From: JAJOKI01 sp964412405
Lineage (GTDB): Archaea; Halobacteriota; UBA148; JAJOKI01
Reading direction: 5' to 3'
DNA: 15,391 nucleotides
NCBI GenBank assembly: GCA_964412405.1
Contig: CAYPOB010000019.1
Coordinates: 1 to 15,391, forward strand
The position numbers and the translations under genes are program-made. Numbering within the stretch: the first letter of the stretch is position 1; every line of letters begins with the position of its first letter. The notes under the pieces were generated by a model. The model was not told the origin of the DNA, did no database searches, and was given only the letters and a program-made list of their open reading frames with translations. Positions 1 through 7,447 of this stretch are shown here, piece by piece.

Positions 1-1
1 A

Positions 2-24
2 GAAGATGGTCTTTGACCATCTTC
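2..24. repeat. Perfect 10-bp inverted repeat (hairpin)
   Basis: GAAGATGGTC (2-11), a TTT spacer, then GACCATCTTC (15-24) form a perfect 10-bp stem with a 3-nt loop. It lies 65 nt downstream of the stop of the leftward gene at 89-535, so it could end or protect that transcript. No T-run follows it on the + strand, and the other side lies outside the window. It could equally be the edge of a larger repeat. Confidence 0.4.
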
Positions 25-88
25 GCCTGAAGGAATTTCAACATAAAGTCTCAGAAGTAAATGGCGCTAATAAATAATATAAACCGCC

Positions 89-535
89 CTACAAACTGGA
101 AGTGGAGCGCATGTCTTGTGGCATTTTGTGCTCTTCCGTCTCCGTCGAGATATATCGGTACTCTCGCTGTGCCCTGGTCCCCCTCCGTTCCAGGATGCCC
201 TCGCGATACATCCTGCCCAAGTAAGTGGATATTGTACTCAGAGGCATTTGTCCATATGTGAGTCCGTAGCGTTCTTTAACCTCGACTGATTTGAACCAGA
301 TATTTGGGTATTCATATCTCAAAAAGAACTTCAATCGATCCTTTGCCGTCAGCGCCTCGTTGATAAGGTCGCGTGCGATTCCTTGAGAGGGTGGGCGTGA
401 TGAAGGTTTGGGTGCAGGTTGGAAATCCAGAGCTTCGATCAATTGGATTAGGCGCTCCTTCGCGAAATCGCCCTCAAATGTCACGTTGGTTTTTGCGCCT
501 TCGTCATCCACTATCTCTAAACTTACCTTCATCAT
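89..535 (-). CDS. Winged-helix-like DNA-binding protein, probable transcriptional regulator
   Basis: A 148-aa protein I recognise only at the level of architecture. Residues 2-38 form a short beta module followed by an amphipathic helix (EIVDDEG..VTFEGDF.KERLIQLIEAL), a pattern I associate with archaeal HTH proteins. A Pro/Ser-rich linker follows (about 39-52). The C-terminal 90 residues look helical and end in STISTYLGRMYREGILERRG.....REYRYI, which reads like a recognition helix plus the wing of a winged-helix domain. Two adjacent ATGs (535 and 532) follow a strong GGGAGG Shine-Dalgarno at 540-545, 4 or 7 nt away; 532 has the better spacing. An upstream ATG at 589 has no usable ribosome site and would add an unlikely N-terminus. 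The TATA-like element at 665-676 implies a leader of roughly 100 nt that crosses the TGTGAA repeats, so autoregulation is plausible but inferred. Confidence 0.7.
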   Translation of the reverse strand: MMKVSLEIVDDEGAKTNVTFEGDFAKERLIQLIEALDFQPAPKPSSRPPSQGIARDLINEALTAKDRLKFFLRYEYPNIWFKSVEVKERYGLTYGQMPLSTISTYLGRMYREGILERRGTRAQREYRYISTETEEHKMPQDMRSTSSL

Positions 536-609
536 GCCGCCTCCCAGTTGGCTAGGTGTCCCAAATCTTTGATTTAGTCGGTGCCCCATCCCCTCTAAAG
601 ATGGTGGTG

Positions 610-649
610 TTCACTTTCGTGTGAAACACTGTTGTGAACAACATGTGAA
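610..649. promoter_or_regulatory. Cluster of three TGTGAA repeats, probable operator
   Basis: TGTGAA occurs at 620-625, 633-638 and 644-649, spaced 13 and 11 bp, roughly one helical turn. The first lies in an imperfect inverted repeat (TTCAC at 610-614 and GTGAA at 621-625). The second lies in the dyad GTTGT-GA-ACAAC (631-642). The cluster sits just downstream of the leftward TATA-like element at 665-676, where a bound repressor would block transcription of the regulator gene. Confidence 0.4.
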
Positions 650-664
650 TAATAGTCAACAACT

Positions 665-676
665 ACTATATAAACT
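665..676 (-). promoter_or_regulatory. TATA box/BRE-like element, possibly for the leftward regulator
   Basis: On the minus strand the sequence reads GAAAGTTTATATAG, an A/G-rich BRE-like stretch followed by a TATA element. Transcription would start near 645 and give a long leader for the gene at 89-535. The core is nearly symmetrical, so rightward firing cannot be excluded. Confidence 0.4.
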
Positions 677-774
677 TTCAGTCGAAATGAAGGGTGCATA
701 CGAGTAGATGGACAATTTTAGGCTAAAAACGCCAATTTTTAACGCTAAAAGCCGTTGTAACTGCTTATTTTTTG

Positions 775-809
775 ATTCACATATCCTCAATTATGTGATT
801 TGTGTGAAT
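775..809. repeat. Inverted repeat ATTCACA...TGTGAAT
   Basis: ATTCACA (775-781) and TGTGAAT (803-809) are perfect inverted copies separated by 21 bp. They carry the motif seen at 610-649 and are probably a fourth and fifth binding site for the same protein. Confidence 0.4.
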
Positions 810-834
810 ACTTTTCTGAGCAGGACCATCCTTT

Positions 835-856
835 TTCCATGGGAAACGAGGGGGTT
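835..856 (+). other. Origin recognition box (ORB)-like sequence
   Basis: TTCCATGGGAAAC followed by GAGGGGGTT has the layout of archaeal ORB elements: a TTCC..GGAAA half-dyad followed by a G-string ending in T. Against the remembered core TTCCAGTGGAA it matches 9 of 11 positions. A much weaker, oppositely oriented CCCCTC...ATGG lies at 590-604 across the AT-rich stretch. Only one good copy is seen, whereas functional origins usually carry several. Confidence 0.35.
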
Positions 857-933
857 GCCTTTTTTGTCTTTAATACTGTTGTTCACATAGTTTAAGTAAT
901 AATACGTCCATAAAACAGTTATTAGCAAAAAAT

Positions 934-943
934 CGAAATATTA
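934..943 (+). promoter_or_regulatory. TATA-like element for dph5
   Basis: CGAAATATTA lies about 40 nt before the dph5 ATG. Transcription from near 963 would give a short leader carrying the GGTGA ribosome site at 965-969. It is a weak match, supported mainly by position. Confidence 0.3.
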
Positions 944-978
944 TGCGCGCTCATTAACAAATATGGTGAACCAGTGAA

Positions 979-1761
979 ATGCCTATAACATTTGTCGGTA
1001 TAGGATTATATGATGAATTGGATATAACCCTGAGAGGGCTTAAAGCCATCAAGAACGCAGACATCGTCTTGGCGGAGTTCTACACATCCAAACTTACTGG
1101 AACTACTTTGGACGAGATGGAGCGACTGTATGGAAAAAATATCCACCTTCTCAGCCGAAGAGATGTTGAGGAGGGAGCGGAGGATATATTGTCCAATGCG
1201 AGAAACCAAAACATGGTCTTCTTGACGGGCGGAGATTCGATGATCTCTACTACTCATATAGACCTAAGGCTCAGAGCGCTGGAGCAGGGAATCCAAACGC
1301 GAGTCATTCACGGTCTGTCGATATATTCTGCAGTGTGTGGATTGACAGGGCTACAAAATTATCGATTCGGCAAATCAGCCACTATCGCGTTCCCATACAA
1401 GGAGCGCGTATCGGAAACGCCATACGATACGATTAAAATCAATAAAGGACATAATTTACATACATTATTATTCCTGGATATTGCGGAAAGATATATGACG
1501 ATAAACCATGCGATTGAACTGCTCTTCAGGATTGAAAGACGCAGAAAAGAGAGTGTTCTAAAAGGCATTGCAGTAGGGGTCGCGAGGGCTGGCTCGGAAA
1601 ATCCCGTGGTTAAAGCGGATTACATAGAGTACCTGCAAAAATACGACTTCGGACACCCTCTCCACATCCTGGTGATTCCAGGGGGTTTGCATTTCATTGA
1701 AGCGGAAGCGCTCATCAAGCTTGCCGACGCACCTAGCGAGATAGAGAAGGAGATATTATAG
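979..1761 (+). CDS. dph5: Diphthine synthase (diphthamide S-adenosylmethionine methyltransferase)
   Basis: This enzyme uses S-adenosylmethionine to methylate the modified histidine of elongation factor 2, the second step of diphthamide synthesis. The 260-aa length is typical of archaeal Dph5/DphB. Visible family landmarks are FVGIGLYDELDITLRGL at residues 5-21, the ALAEFYTS-like block around 31-38, the cofactor-loop region LTGGDSM (82-88) leading into TTHIDLRLRA, HGLSIYSAVCGLTGLQNYRFGKSATIAFPY (about 111-140) and LHTLLFLDI. The loop reads GGDSM, where many relatives have GDPM; this is probably tolerated. The ATG is preceded by GGTGA at 965-969. A scaffold gap starts 9 nt after the stop. dph6, the next enzyme of the pathway, lies in the same rightward array at 4969, which supports a shared transcription unit. 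Confidence 0.95.
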   Translation: MPITFVGIGLYDELDITLRGLKAIKNADIVLAEFYTSKLTGTTLDEMERLYGKNIHLLSRRDVEEGAEDILSNARNQNMVFLTGGDSMISTTHIDLRLRALEQGIQTRVIHGLSIYSAVCGLTGLQNYRFGKSATIAFPYKERVSETPYDTIKINKGHNLHTLLFLDIAERYMTINHAIELLFRIERRRKESVLKGIAVGVARAGSENPVVKADYIEYLQKYDFGHPLHILVIPGGLHFIEAEALIKLADAPSEIEKEIL

Positions 1762-1770
1762 AGAGAGAAA

Positions 1771-1870
1771 NNNNNNNNNNNNNNNNNNNNNNNNNNNNNN
1801 NNNNNNNNNNNNNNNNNNNNNNNNNNNNNNNNNNNNNNNNNNNNNNNNNNNNNNNNNNNNNNNNNNNNNN
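1771..1870. other. Assembly gap (100 N)
   Basis: There are exactly 100 N, the conventional length for a gap of unknown size. It separates the dph5 stop from the herA ribosome site. The flanks share GAGAAA (ending in the left flank GAGAGAGAAA and opening the right flank GAGAAATTATT), so the true gap may be very short or even an overlap. Confidence 0.95.
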
Positions 1871-1891
1871 GAGAAATTATTAGGAGAAATG

Positions 1892-3451
1892 ATGGCCAGA
1901 AATTCGATTGGAGTGATATTTGGAGAAACGGGTTCGCTTGAGTTCAAATTCGCCGTCGCAGATAGTCGGGCAGTAAAAAGGTCCGACTATGTGAAGATAT
2001 GGCATGAATCCGATGGGTGGGTGCTTGCGCAGATAGTGTCCATCACTAAATCTAGCGATGCATATTCCCTAAATGGTGCGATAAGCGCCACAGATGGTGC
2101 GAAAATTTATGACTCGGATGAAAAGATAGTTGCAAAGGCGAACGTGATCGGATCGAGGGATCGGCGAGGATTGCTTCGTTCTCCAAAAACGCCCTTCAGT
2201 CCAGGAGATAACGTATACGAGGCGGACAAGGAGATGATAAGGTCGATGCTTGGCCTCGGACATGATGGCGCATATATTGGTTTATTGGAAGGACGTGACG
2301 TTGCGGTCTATCTCGATGTAGATAAATTGGTGCGAACCCACTGCAGTATTTTAGCCAGGACCGGCAGCGGAAAGTCATATACTGCAGGAGTCATAATCGA
2401 GGAGCTGTTAGAGCATGATGTGCCGCTTTTGATTATAGACCCACATGGCGAATATGTCTCCCTGAAATATTTGAACAGCGATAGGAAACAACAGGGCTTA
2501 ATGGCAAGGTTTGGCATCAATCCGCGAGGATATGACTCACGAGTGACGGTGTACACGCCTGCGAGTCTTACACTGAATCCAGATGCAGATAAAGTGTTTC
2601 GATTGGATGAAATTAACCTGAGCGCCATGGATTTGGCACAAATGCTTCCCGGCGATTCGACCAATACTCAAATGAGTATCCTATATCAAGCCATCAGTAG
2701 GGTGAAAGATAAAAAGGAGCTATACACAATCGACGACATTATAAGTGCGATCGCCAATAGCAAGAGCGGGGCAAAATGGAATGTAATCAGCGCACTGGAG
2801 GCGCTCCGTGAAACCGCTATACTGTCAAGCAATCCTACGACGATAGATGAATTGATACAGAAAGGGTCCGCTTCGGTGATAGATATGAAGGGCGTAGTAC
2901 CAGAATTGCAGGGCATCATCGTAGCTCGTCTATGTATGGACTTGTTCGAAGAGAGAAAAAAAGGCAAGATCCCGCCTGCCATGCTCGTCGTCGAAGAGGC
3001 GCACAGCTTTTGTCCAGAAAGGGGGTATAGTAAAGCAGCATCAACCGATATTCTTCGGACGATAGCATCAGAGGGGCGAAAATTCGGCCTGGGATTGCTG
3101 GTAGTGTCTCAACGACCGGCACGAATCGATAAGAACGTCTTGTCCCAGTGCAATACGCAGATCATTATGAAGGTGACAAATCCCAATGATCTGCGGGCGA
3201 TTAGTAAAAGTATCGAGGGATTTAGCTCTGAACTGGAAGAAGAAGTGAAGAGGTTACCGCCAGGAGTGGCACTGTTGGTCAACAACGATATCGAACGCCC
3301 GATCCTCGTAGATATACGGGTCAGAAAAAGTCGACATGGCGGCGAATCGCCGGGAATTATGGGCGCCACTCACAGAGGCACCACTCGTGACATCAAGAAA
3401 AAGAGCGCCAATGATGCCTTCTTCGGAAAGGTGTTTGGGAGGAGGAAATAG
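1892..3451 (+). CDS. herA: HerA-type hexameric DNA translocase/helicase (HAS-barrel, DUF87 ATPase)
   Basis: HerA is a FtsK-like ring ATPase that works with the NurA nuclease, alongside Mre11-Rad50, in resecting DNA ends. About 100 N-terminal residues fit the HAS barrel (SIGVIFGETGSLEFKFAV...). The ATPase core has Walker A TGSGKSYT with the lysine at residue 161, an IIDPHGEY block, Walker B MLVVEEAH (364-371, with E368-E369) and SQRPARI (406-412), which is typical of HerA. A basic tail follows. ATGs at 1889 and 1892 are adjacent; AGGAG at 1882-1886 is only 2 nt from the first and 5 nt from the second, so 1892 is chosen (519 aa). The usual partners nurA, mre11 and rad50 are not in the window. 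The next gene begins 4 nt after the stop. A specialised HerA paralogue is possible. Confidence 0.88.
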   Translation: MARNSIGVIFGETGSLEFKFAVADSRAVKRSDYVKIWHESDGWVLAQIVSITKSSDAYSLNGAISATDGAKIYDSDEKIVAKANVIGSRDRRGLLRSPKTPFSPGDNVYEADKEMIRSMLGLGHDGAYIGLLEGRDVAVYLDVDKLVRTHCSILARTGSGKSYTAGVIIEELLEHDVPLLIIDPHGEYVSLKYLNSDRKQQGLMARFGINPRGYDSRVTVYTPASLTLNPDADKVFRLDEINLSAMDLAQMLPGDSTNTQMSILYQAISRVKDKKELYTIDDIISAIANSKSGAKWNVISALEALRETAILSSNPTTIDELIQKGSASVIDMKGVVPELQGIIVARLCMDLFEERKKGKIPPAMLVVEEAHSFCPERGYSKAASTDILRTIASEGRKFGLGLLVVSQRPARIDKNVLSQCNTQIIMKVTNPNDLRAISKSIEGFSSELEEEVKRLPPGVALLVNNDIERPILVDIRVRKSRHGGESPGIMGATHRGTTRDIKKKSANDAFFGKVFGRRK

Positions 3452-3455
3452 GTAG

Positions 3456-3731
3456 ATGGCGGCAGAACTCGAAGAAAAAGTGCATCGATATAGGGGGTTA
3501 TTGGAAAGGGCGCTGGTGCATGTCGAGATCAAATCATCGGGACACCTGCAAAAAGTTGCCGAGGATTATTTGACGATGGCGCGCTCATATTATGAAGACG
3601 GTGTTCACTTCCATGAAAAAAACGACCCGGTCAATGCACTGGCTTGTTTTAGCTATGGTCATGCATGGTTGGATGCAGGCGTAAGGCTTGAGGTGTTTAA
3701 AATAGGGGACAAGACATTGTTCACAGTTTAG
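3456..3731 (+). CDS. DUF357 family protein
   Basis: A 91-aa archaeal protein of the DUF357 type, recognised from the closing block NALACFSYGHAWLDAGVRLEVF (about residues 60-81) and from its length. It looks all-helical: a charged first helix (ELEEKVHRYRGLLERAL) followed by two helices with aromatic residues (YLTMARSYYEDGVHFHEKND). No signal peptide or membrane segment is visible. It has no established function that I know of. It starts 4 nt after herA ends and is followed within 10 nt by the UPF0212 gene, so the three are probably cotranslated. Confidence 0.85.
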   Translation: MAAELEEKVHRYRGLLERALVHVEIKSSGHLQKVAEDYLTMARSYYEDGVHFHEKNDPVNALACFSYGHAWLDAGVRLEVFKIGDKTLFTV

Positions 3732-3740
3732 GTGGGGCGA

Positions 3741-4082
3741 ATGGATTACCACATTATATTAGAGGCAGCATGGCCGGTACGAAATGTGAGATCTGTGGAT
3801 GATGCGATGAGCATAGCTATTGCAGAGGTAGGGAAGCGGTTGAATCCAAAATTGAATTATGTAGAAGTGGAGGTTGGATCGACGATATGTTCGTCGTGTG
3901 GAGAAGAATTGAAAAGCGTGTTTCTAGCAGCTGACACTGCACTGGTTGGGCTAATGTTTGAGATAAAAGTGTTTAACACAGAAAACGAGGAGCACGCAAC
4001 CAGAATTGCGAAATCCGTGATCGGAAAGGCACTGAAAAATATATCACTGAAGGTGATCGGGGCCGATGAGATAGAAGTGTGA
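3741..4082 (+). CDS. UPF0212 (DUF555) family protein
   Basis: A 113-aa conserved archaeal protein of unknown function. Family features are the N-terminal strand DYHIILEAAWPVRNV, the SVDDAMSIAIAEVGKRLNP helix, and a single CSSCGEEL (two cysteines two residues apart) that looks like half of a metal site; a metal-binding dimer is conceivable but unproven. The chosen ATG follows GGTGGGG at 3731-3737. An in-frame GTG at 3732 would add three residues and lies inside that ribosome site. The stop overlaps a GTG in the next frame, and the kinase ATG is 5 nt downstream, so translational coupling is likely. Confidence 0.85.
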   Translation: MDYHIILEAAWPVRNVRSVDDAMSIAIAEVGKRLNPKLNYVEVEVGSTICSSCGEELKSVFLAADTALVGLMFEIKVFNTENEEHATRIAKSVIGKALKNISLKVIGADEIEV

Positions 4083-4087
4083 GAGAC

Positions 4088-4972
4088 ATGAAAACGATTT
4101 CGATCGTCGGACACACGGCTTTGGACTATATTTTTAATATCCCCACATTCCCGTCTGCCAATTCATCGGCCTGCATCAAAGATTATAAACAATTTTACGG
4201 CGGAGGGGCGGCAAATACTGCCGCAGCCATTGCGAAATTGGGCGGAGACTGCGAACTTGTATCTCCGGTGGGCGCAGACTTTATCGATTCGGATTATGAG
4301 ACCCACCTACGGAATTTGGGGGTGAAACTGGGCCGTCTGATCAGATTTGAGGATGAGAAGACCGCCAAAGCTTATATTTTCAATGATGATGAGCACAATC
4401 AAATCACATATTTTTATTGGGGTGCATCCACTCGTTTTCCAGAATTAGAGGCACCTGAAGTTCAAATGGTACATCTTGCCACTGCCTGCCCGAAATTCAA
4501 CGTCAGAACGTCTCAAGCCGCTGATTTCGTTTCGTTTGACCCGGGGCAGGATTTAATGAGATATTCAAAAGAGGATTTGCTGTCCATATTCGGCAGGACC
4601 GACATCTTATTTGCGAACAGGCACGAGATTCAGCGCATATGCGAAATGACAGGTCGGTCGTTTTCAGAACACACGGATGCTATCGGGACCATAGTGGTCA
4701 CCTATGATGTAGATGGCAGTAAGATTTATGAAGACGATGCGATCGACATTCCTGCCGTAAAAGCGAGTTCGGTTGATCCGACGGGCGCTGGTGACGGCTA
4801 CAGGGCTGGATTTTTGGTTGGAGTGTTGAAGGGTTGTGATTTGGGGGTGTGCGGTAAAATCGGGGCGACGGTGGCATCGTTTATCGTAGAAAAGCGCGGG
4901 TGTCAAACTAATTTGCCAACATGGGAACAAATGCGCAGGCGATATGTGGATGCGTTTGGAGGGGAATTATGA
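4088..4972 (+). CDS. PfkB-family nucleoside/sugar kinase (MJ0406-like)
   Basis: An ATP-dependent kinase of the ribokinase/PfkB superfamily. From memory it closely resembles Methanocaldococcus MJ0406, described as a broad-specificity nucleoside kinase: shared blocks are VGHTALDYIFN (7-17), YGGGAANTAAAI (37-48), DPGQDLMRYSKE, and DPTGAGDGYRAGF (230-242) with catalytic D236, then GCQTNLPTW near the end. The 294-aa length suits the family. The ATG at 4088 is preferred over the GTG at 4079, which overlaps the upstream stop. The stop overlaps the dph6 start (ATGA, 4969-4972), indicating coupling. The loop usually written VTxGxxGS reads VTYDVDGS (204-211), a departure from the usual nucleotide-site strand. 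Substrate is inferred from homology only. Confidence 0.88.
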   Translation: MKTISIVGHTALDYIFNIPTFPSANSSACIKDYKQFYGGGAANTAAAIAKLGGDCELVSPVGADFIDSDYETHLRNLGVKLGRLIRFEDEKTAKAYIFNDDEHNQITYFYWGASTRFPELEAPEVQMVHLATACPKFNVRTSQAADFVSFDPGQDLMRYSKEDLLSIFGRTDILFANRHEIQRICEMTGRSFSEHTDAIGTIVVTYDVDGSKIYEDDAIDIPAVKASSVDPTGAGDGYRAGFLVGVLKGCDLGVCGKIGATVASFIVEKRGCQTNLPTWEQMRRRYVDAFGGEL

Positions 4973-5640
4973 AACTGGCAGCACTCATCTCCGGGGGAAA
5001 GGACTCGGTTTTTGCCCTGTATAAGGCAATACGGGCAGGACACGATGTGACCTATCTGGTGACGATCAGGTCTGAAAACCCGTACTCATATATGTATCAC
5101 ACGGCAAACATCCATCTTACTGAACTATTCGCAGAAGCAGTCGATATTCCGCTCATAACGGAGACGACGTCCGGTAAAAAAGAGAGCGAATTGAAGGATT
5201 TAGAGCGAGCATTGCGCCGCATAAAAGTGGATGGAGTGGTAGTGGGGGGCGTAGAATCCGAATATCAGGCATCGCGAGTGAGTCGTGTCTGCGAGTCGCT
5301 TGGTCTCGAGATGTACGCCCCATTGTGGCACATGGACCCGGAAGCGCTTCTCAGGGAAATGATCGAGGTCATGGATGTTCGGATTGTCCATGTAGCAGCT
5401 CATGGATTGGACGAAGGCTGGTTGGGCCGAAAAATAGACATAAATACGATAGAAGAGTTAAAGGGACTAAAAGAGCAATATGGCATACATATAGCAGGAG
5501 AGGGCGGGGAATATGAGACGCTGGTGGTGGATGCAACGTTCTTTGCGAAGAGCATCGGGTTGGTCAAAATCGAGCGGGTATGGCATGGTGATCACGGGAC
5601 CTTAGAAATCCTGAAGGCAGTACTGGTAGAGAAGGGTTAA
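4969..5640 (+). CDS. dph6: Diphthine--ammonia ligase (ATP-PPase)
   Basis: This enzyme carries out the last step of diphthamide synthesis, ATP-dependent amidation of diphthine on elongation factor 2. The N-terminal PP-loop SGGKDS is at residues 8-13. Family blocks follow: VVVGGVESEYQ (90-100), APLWHMDPEALLREM (117-131), GLDEGWLGR (146-154) and GEGGEYETLV (177-186). The 223-aa length is typical of the archaeal enzyme. The ATG at 4969 has GGAGGGG at 4958-4964 and overlaps the kinase stop. An upstream ATG at 4921 lies inside the kinase gene and adds residues that do not fit the family. Presence with dph5 in one array is consistent with co-regulated diphthamide synthesis. Confidence 0.93.
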   Translation: MKLAALISGGKDSVFALYKAIRAGHDVTYLVTIRSENPYSYMYHTANIHLTELFAEAVDIPLITETTSGKKESELKDLERALRRIKVDGVVVGGVESEYQASRVSRVCESLGLEMYAPLWHMDPEALLREMIEVMDVRIVHVAAHGLDEGWLGRKIDINTIEELKGLKEQYGIHIAGEGGEYETLVVDATFFAKSIGLVKIERVWHGDHGTLEILKAVLVEKG

Positions 5641-5644
5641 TAAT

Positions 5645-7408
5645 ATGACGAAGGGAATGGATGAGCGAACCGCAGACCTGTCCAAGTACCTTTTTAAGAT
5701 GCCGAAGTGGACGCGCTCCCTTCCTTTTTTAGTGGTCTTTTCGATAATAGTGGGAATGGGCACTCTAAGGCTTGGTTATGGTTGGCAGGAGGGTGCCGAA
5801 GCTGGTTTATTATTAATAGGAATTCCTTCCGTGATTTCCGCCCTGATAACTGCCCCGATGGCACGGTGGTTTGGTGGGGCTATGACGCTCAACAGGTCTT
5901 CATTTCTAGCTCTGGTGGGCGCCATCATTATTGGCGTTTTTTGTGGCGTCGGTGCACTTTTTTCGGTGCTGTTTAATTCTCCTATGACATTAAGTGCATA
6001 TGTAATGGCGCTGGGCGTTGTTTTTGCGGTCAGGATGTTGATACTGCTCGCAGTTTCAAATAACAGTGTTGTAAAAATGATCACTCCTGCTTCACTTCAA
6101 ACCCTCTTGGGTGGGGCATTTCTTTCATTTTATACTCGAAGTCCAGAATATTATATAAATCTGATAGCAGGATGCATCATATTCGTCTTCGCATGCCACT
6201 TATTTGTGCGATATGTCAACGCTCCGATGAAGAAGTCATTTGGTGTGAGTGGGCTTGATTTCATCAAGAGTTACATCTCCCATGCGACTGACGGCTCCTC
6301 TGAGATGGAGGAATTCTTCAAAAAGATGGGAGAGTCGGTGGACATTCCAGTTACCGCCCTAAATTTCAGGATGTTGAAATCCCATGAAAACAAAGCGATG
6401 TTCGTAATACCGACCGTCCATCCAGGACCGATGGGAGAGATTGGCGGGGGAAACTTACCAACGAGGGTGGCAGAGAGTTTTGACGGATTGGTTTTCGTCC
6501 CACACAGCACAACATATCATGATTTTAATCTGGTTTCTGCCAGCGAGATACTCAAAATCATATCTGCTACAGAGAGGGCGCTGAGTCGTATGAAATATGT
6601 AAAATATGGAACAAAGTCAATCCGCAAAAAAAGAAATGATACACGTATTCTGGGTCACCGATTTGGGGACTCCGTACTGCTGACGGTGACGCATTCGCCG
6701 GTACCAGCAGATGATATCGAGTTTGCGGTCGGGCTGACTGCCATGGCAGAGGCACGCGTTAAAGGGGCCATGTATGCTGCGCTCATAGACGCACATAACT
6801 GCGGTGATTGGAGTTCTAAGGTGATAACGCCCGGAAGCCGAACTTCTTGTGATATCATCAAAGCCTCATCGGATGTGACAGAAGAGTTGCTGTCTAACCA
6901 GCCTGGTGATATCAGGATGGGAGTATCTAAGATGGACGCGATGTACTCGCGGGAAGATGGGATGGGTCCTCTTGGCATCAGGGTTGCCGTTATTGAAGTA
7001 TTTGGACAACGTACCGCATACATACTGATAGATGGTAATAACATGGTCATGGGCTTGCGAGAGGCGATCATCGAGACGCTGCCCGTTGACGAGGCAGAGG
7101 TGATGACCACCGACTCCCATGTCGTGAACGTCACATCCAGCCGAAATTTTGTCGGTATGAAAATGGACCACGATGAGTTGATCGATACGATACGGGAGAT
7201 TGTCAATGAGGCGGTGGCGGATTTAGAACCCGTAGAGGTTGGAATGGTTACCGAATTTGCAGAGGACGTCATAATTTTCGGCTCACATAGAACCGCGCAA
7301 CTGGCGAGCACGATCAACGCAATAATGGCAATGGGGGGGGCGTTCGCCATCTCGGTTATACTCTTAGCGCTTGCGCTCGCCGTGGTCGTATTTGCGATAA
7401 CTGGGTAA
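5645..7408 (+). CDS. DUF2070 family membrane protein
   Basis: A 587-aa archaeal protein with no function I know. Residues about 25-190 hold six or seven hydrophobic segments (for example FLVVFSIIVGMG, ALVGAIIIGVFCGVGALF, LIAGCIIFVFACHLFV). A soluble domain covers roughly 200-550, and a hydrophobic segment at about 556-586 ends the protein. The soluble part has conserved-looking His/Asp motifs: VHPGPMGEIGGGN (258-270, H259), VPHSTTYHDF (285-294), DAHN (382-385) and TTDSHVVN (488-495). These resemble a metal-dependent hydrolase site, which is inference. The start at 5645 follows a weak AAGGG; an ATG at 5657 is an alternative. It ends 3 bp from the 3' end of the convergent tRNA gene. Confidence 0.85.
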   Translation: MTKGMDERTADLSKYLFKMPKWTRSLPFLVVFSIIVGMGTLRLGYGWQEGAEAGLLLIGIPSVISALITAPMARWFGGAMTLNRSSFLALVGAIIIGVFCGVGALFSVLFNSPMTLSAYVMALGVVFAVRMLILLAVSNNSVVKMITPASLQTLLGGAFLSFYTRSPEYYINLIAGCIIFVFACHLFVRYVNAPMKKSFGVSGLDFIKSYISHATDGSSEMEEFFKKMGESVDIPVTALNFRMLKSHENKAMFVIPTVHPGPMGEIGGGNLPTRVAESFDGLVFVPHSTTYHDFNLVSASEILKIISATERALSRMKYVKYGTKSIRKKRNDTRILGHRFGDSVLLTVTHSPVPADDIEFAVGLTAMAEARVKGAMYAALIDAHNCGDWSSKVITPGSRTSCDIIKASSDVTEELLSNQPGDIRMGVSKMDAMYSREDGMGPLGIRVAVIEVFGQRTAYILIDGNNMVMGLREAIIETLPVDEAEVMTTDSHVVNVTSSRNFVGMKMDHDELIDTIREIVNEAVADLEPVEVGMVTEFAEDVIIFGSHRTAQLASTINAIMAMGGAFAISVILLALALAVVVFAITG

Positions 7409-7447
7409 AAGCGGACCCGGAGGGATTTGAACCCTCGACCCCCGGCT

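Larger units (their letters stand above)
597..978. other. Gene-free AT-rich region with repeats; candidate regulatory region or replication origin
   Basis: I find no convincing gene in these 380 bases. The region holds six TGTGAA/TTCACA motifs (620, 633, 644, 776, 803, 882). The 11-mer TGTGAACAACA occurs at 633-643 and inverted at 877-887. GCTAAAA is directly repeated at 722-728 and 744-750. One sequence at 835-856 resembles an archaeal origin recognition box. It separates the leftward regulator from the rightward dph5 cluster. No orc1/cdc6 gene is in view, so the origin reading is inference. Confidence 0.4.

Noticed and set aside
708..890. Rightward 60-aa open frame in the intergenic region
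   Set aside because: It has no ribosome site, an unlikely composition (many Phe, Leu, Cys), and overlaps the repeat motifs and the ORB-like box.
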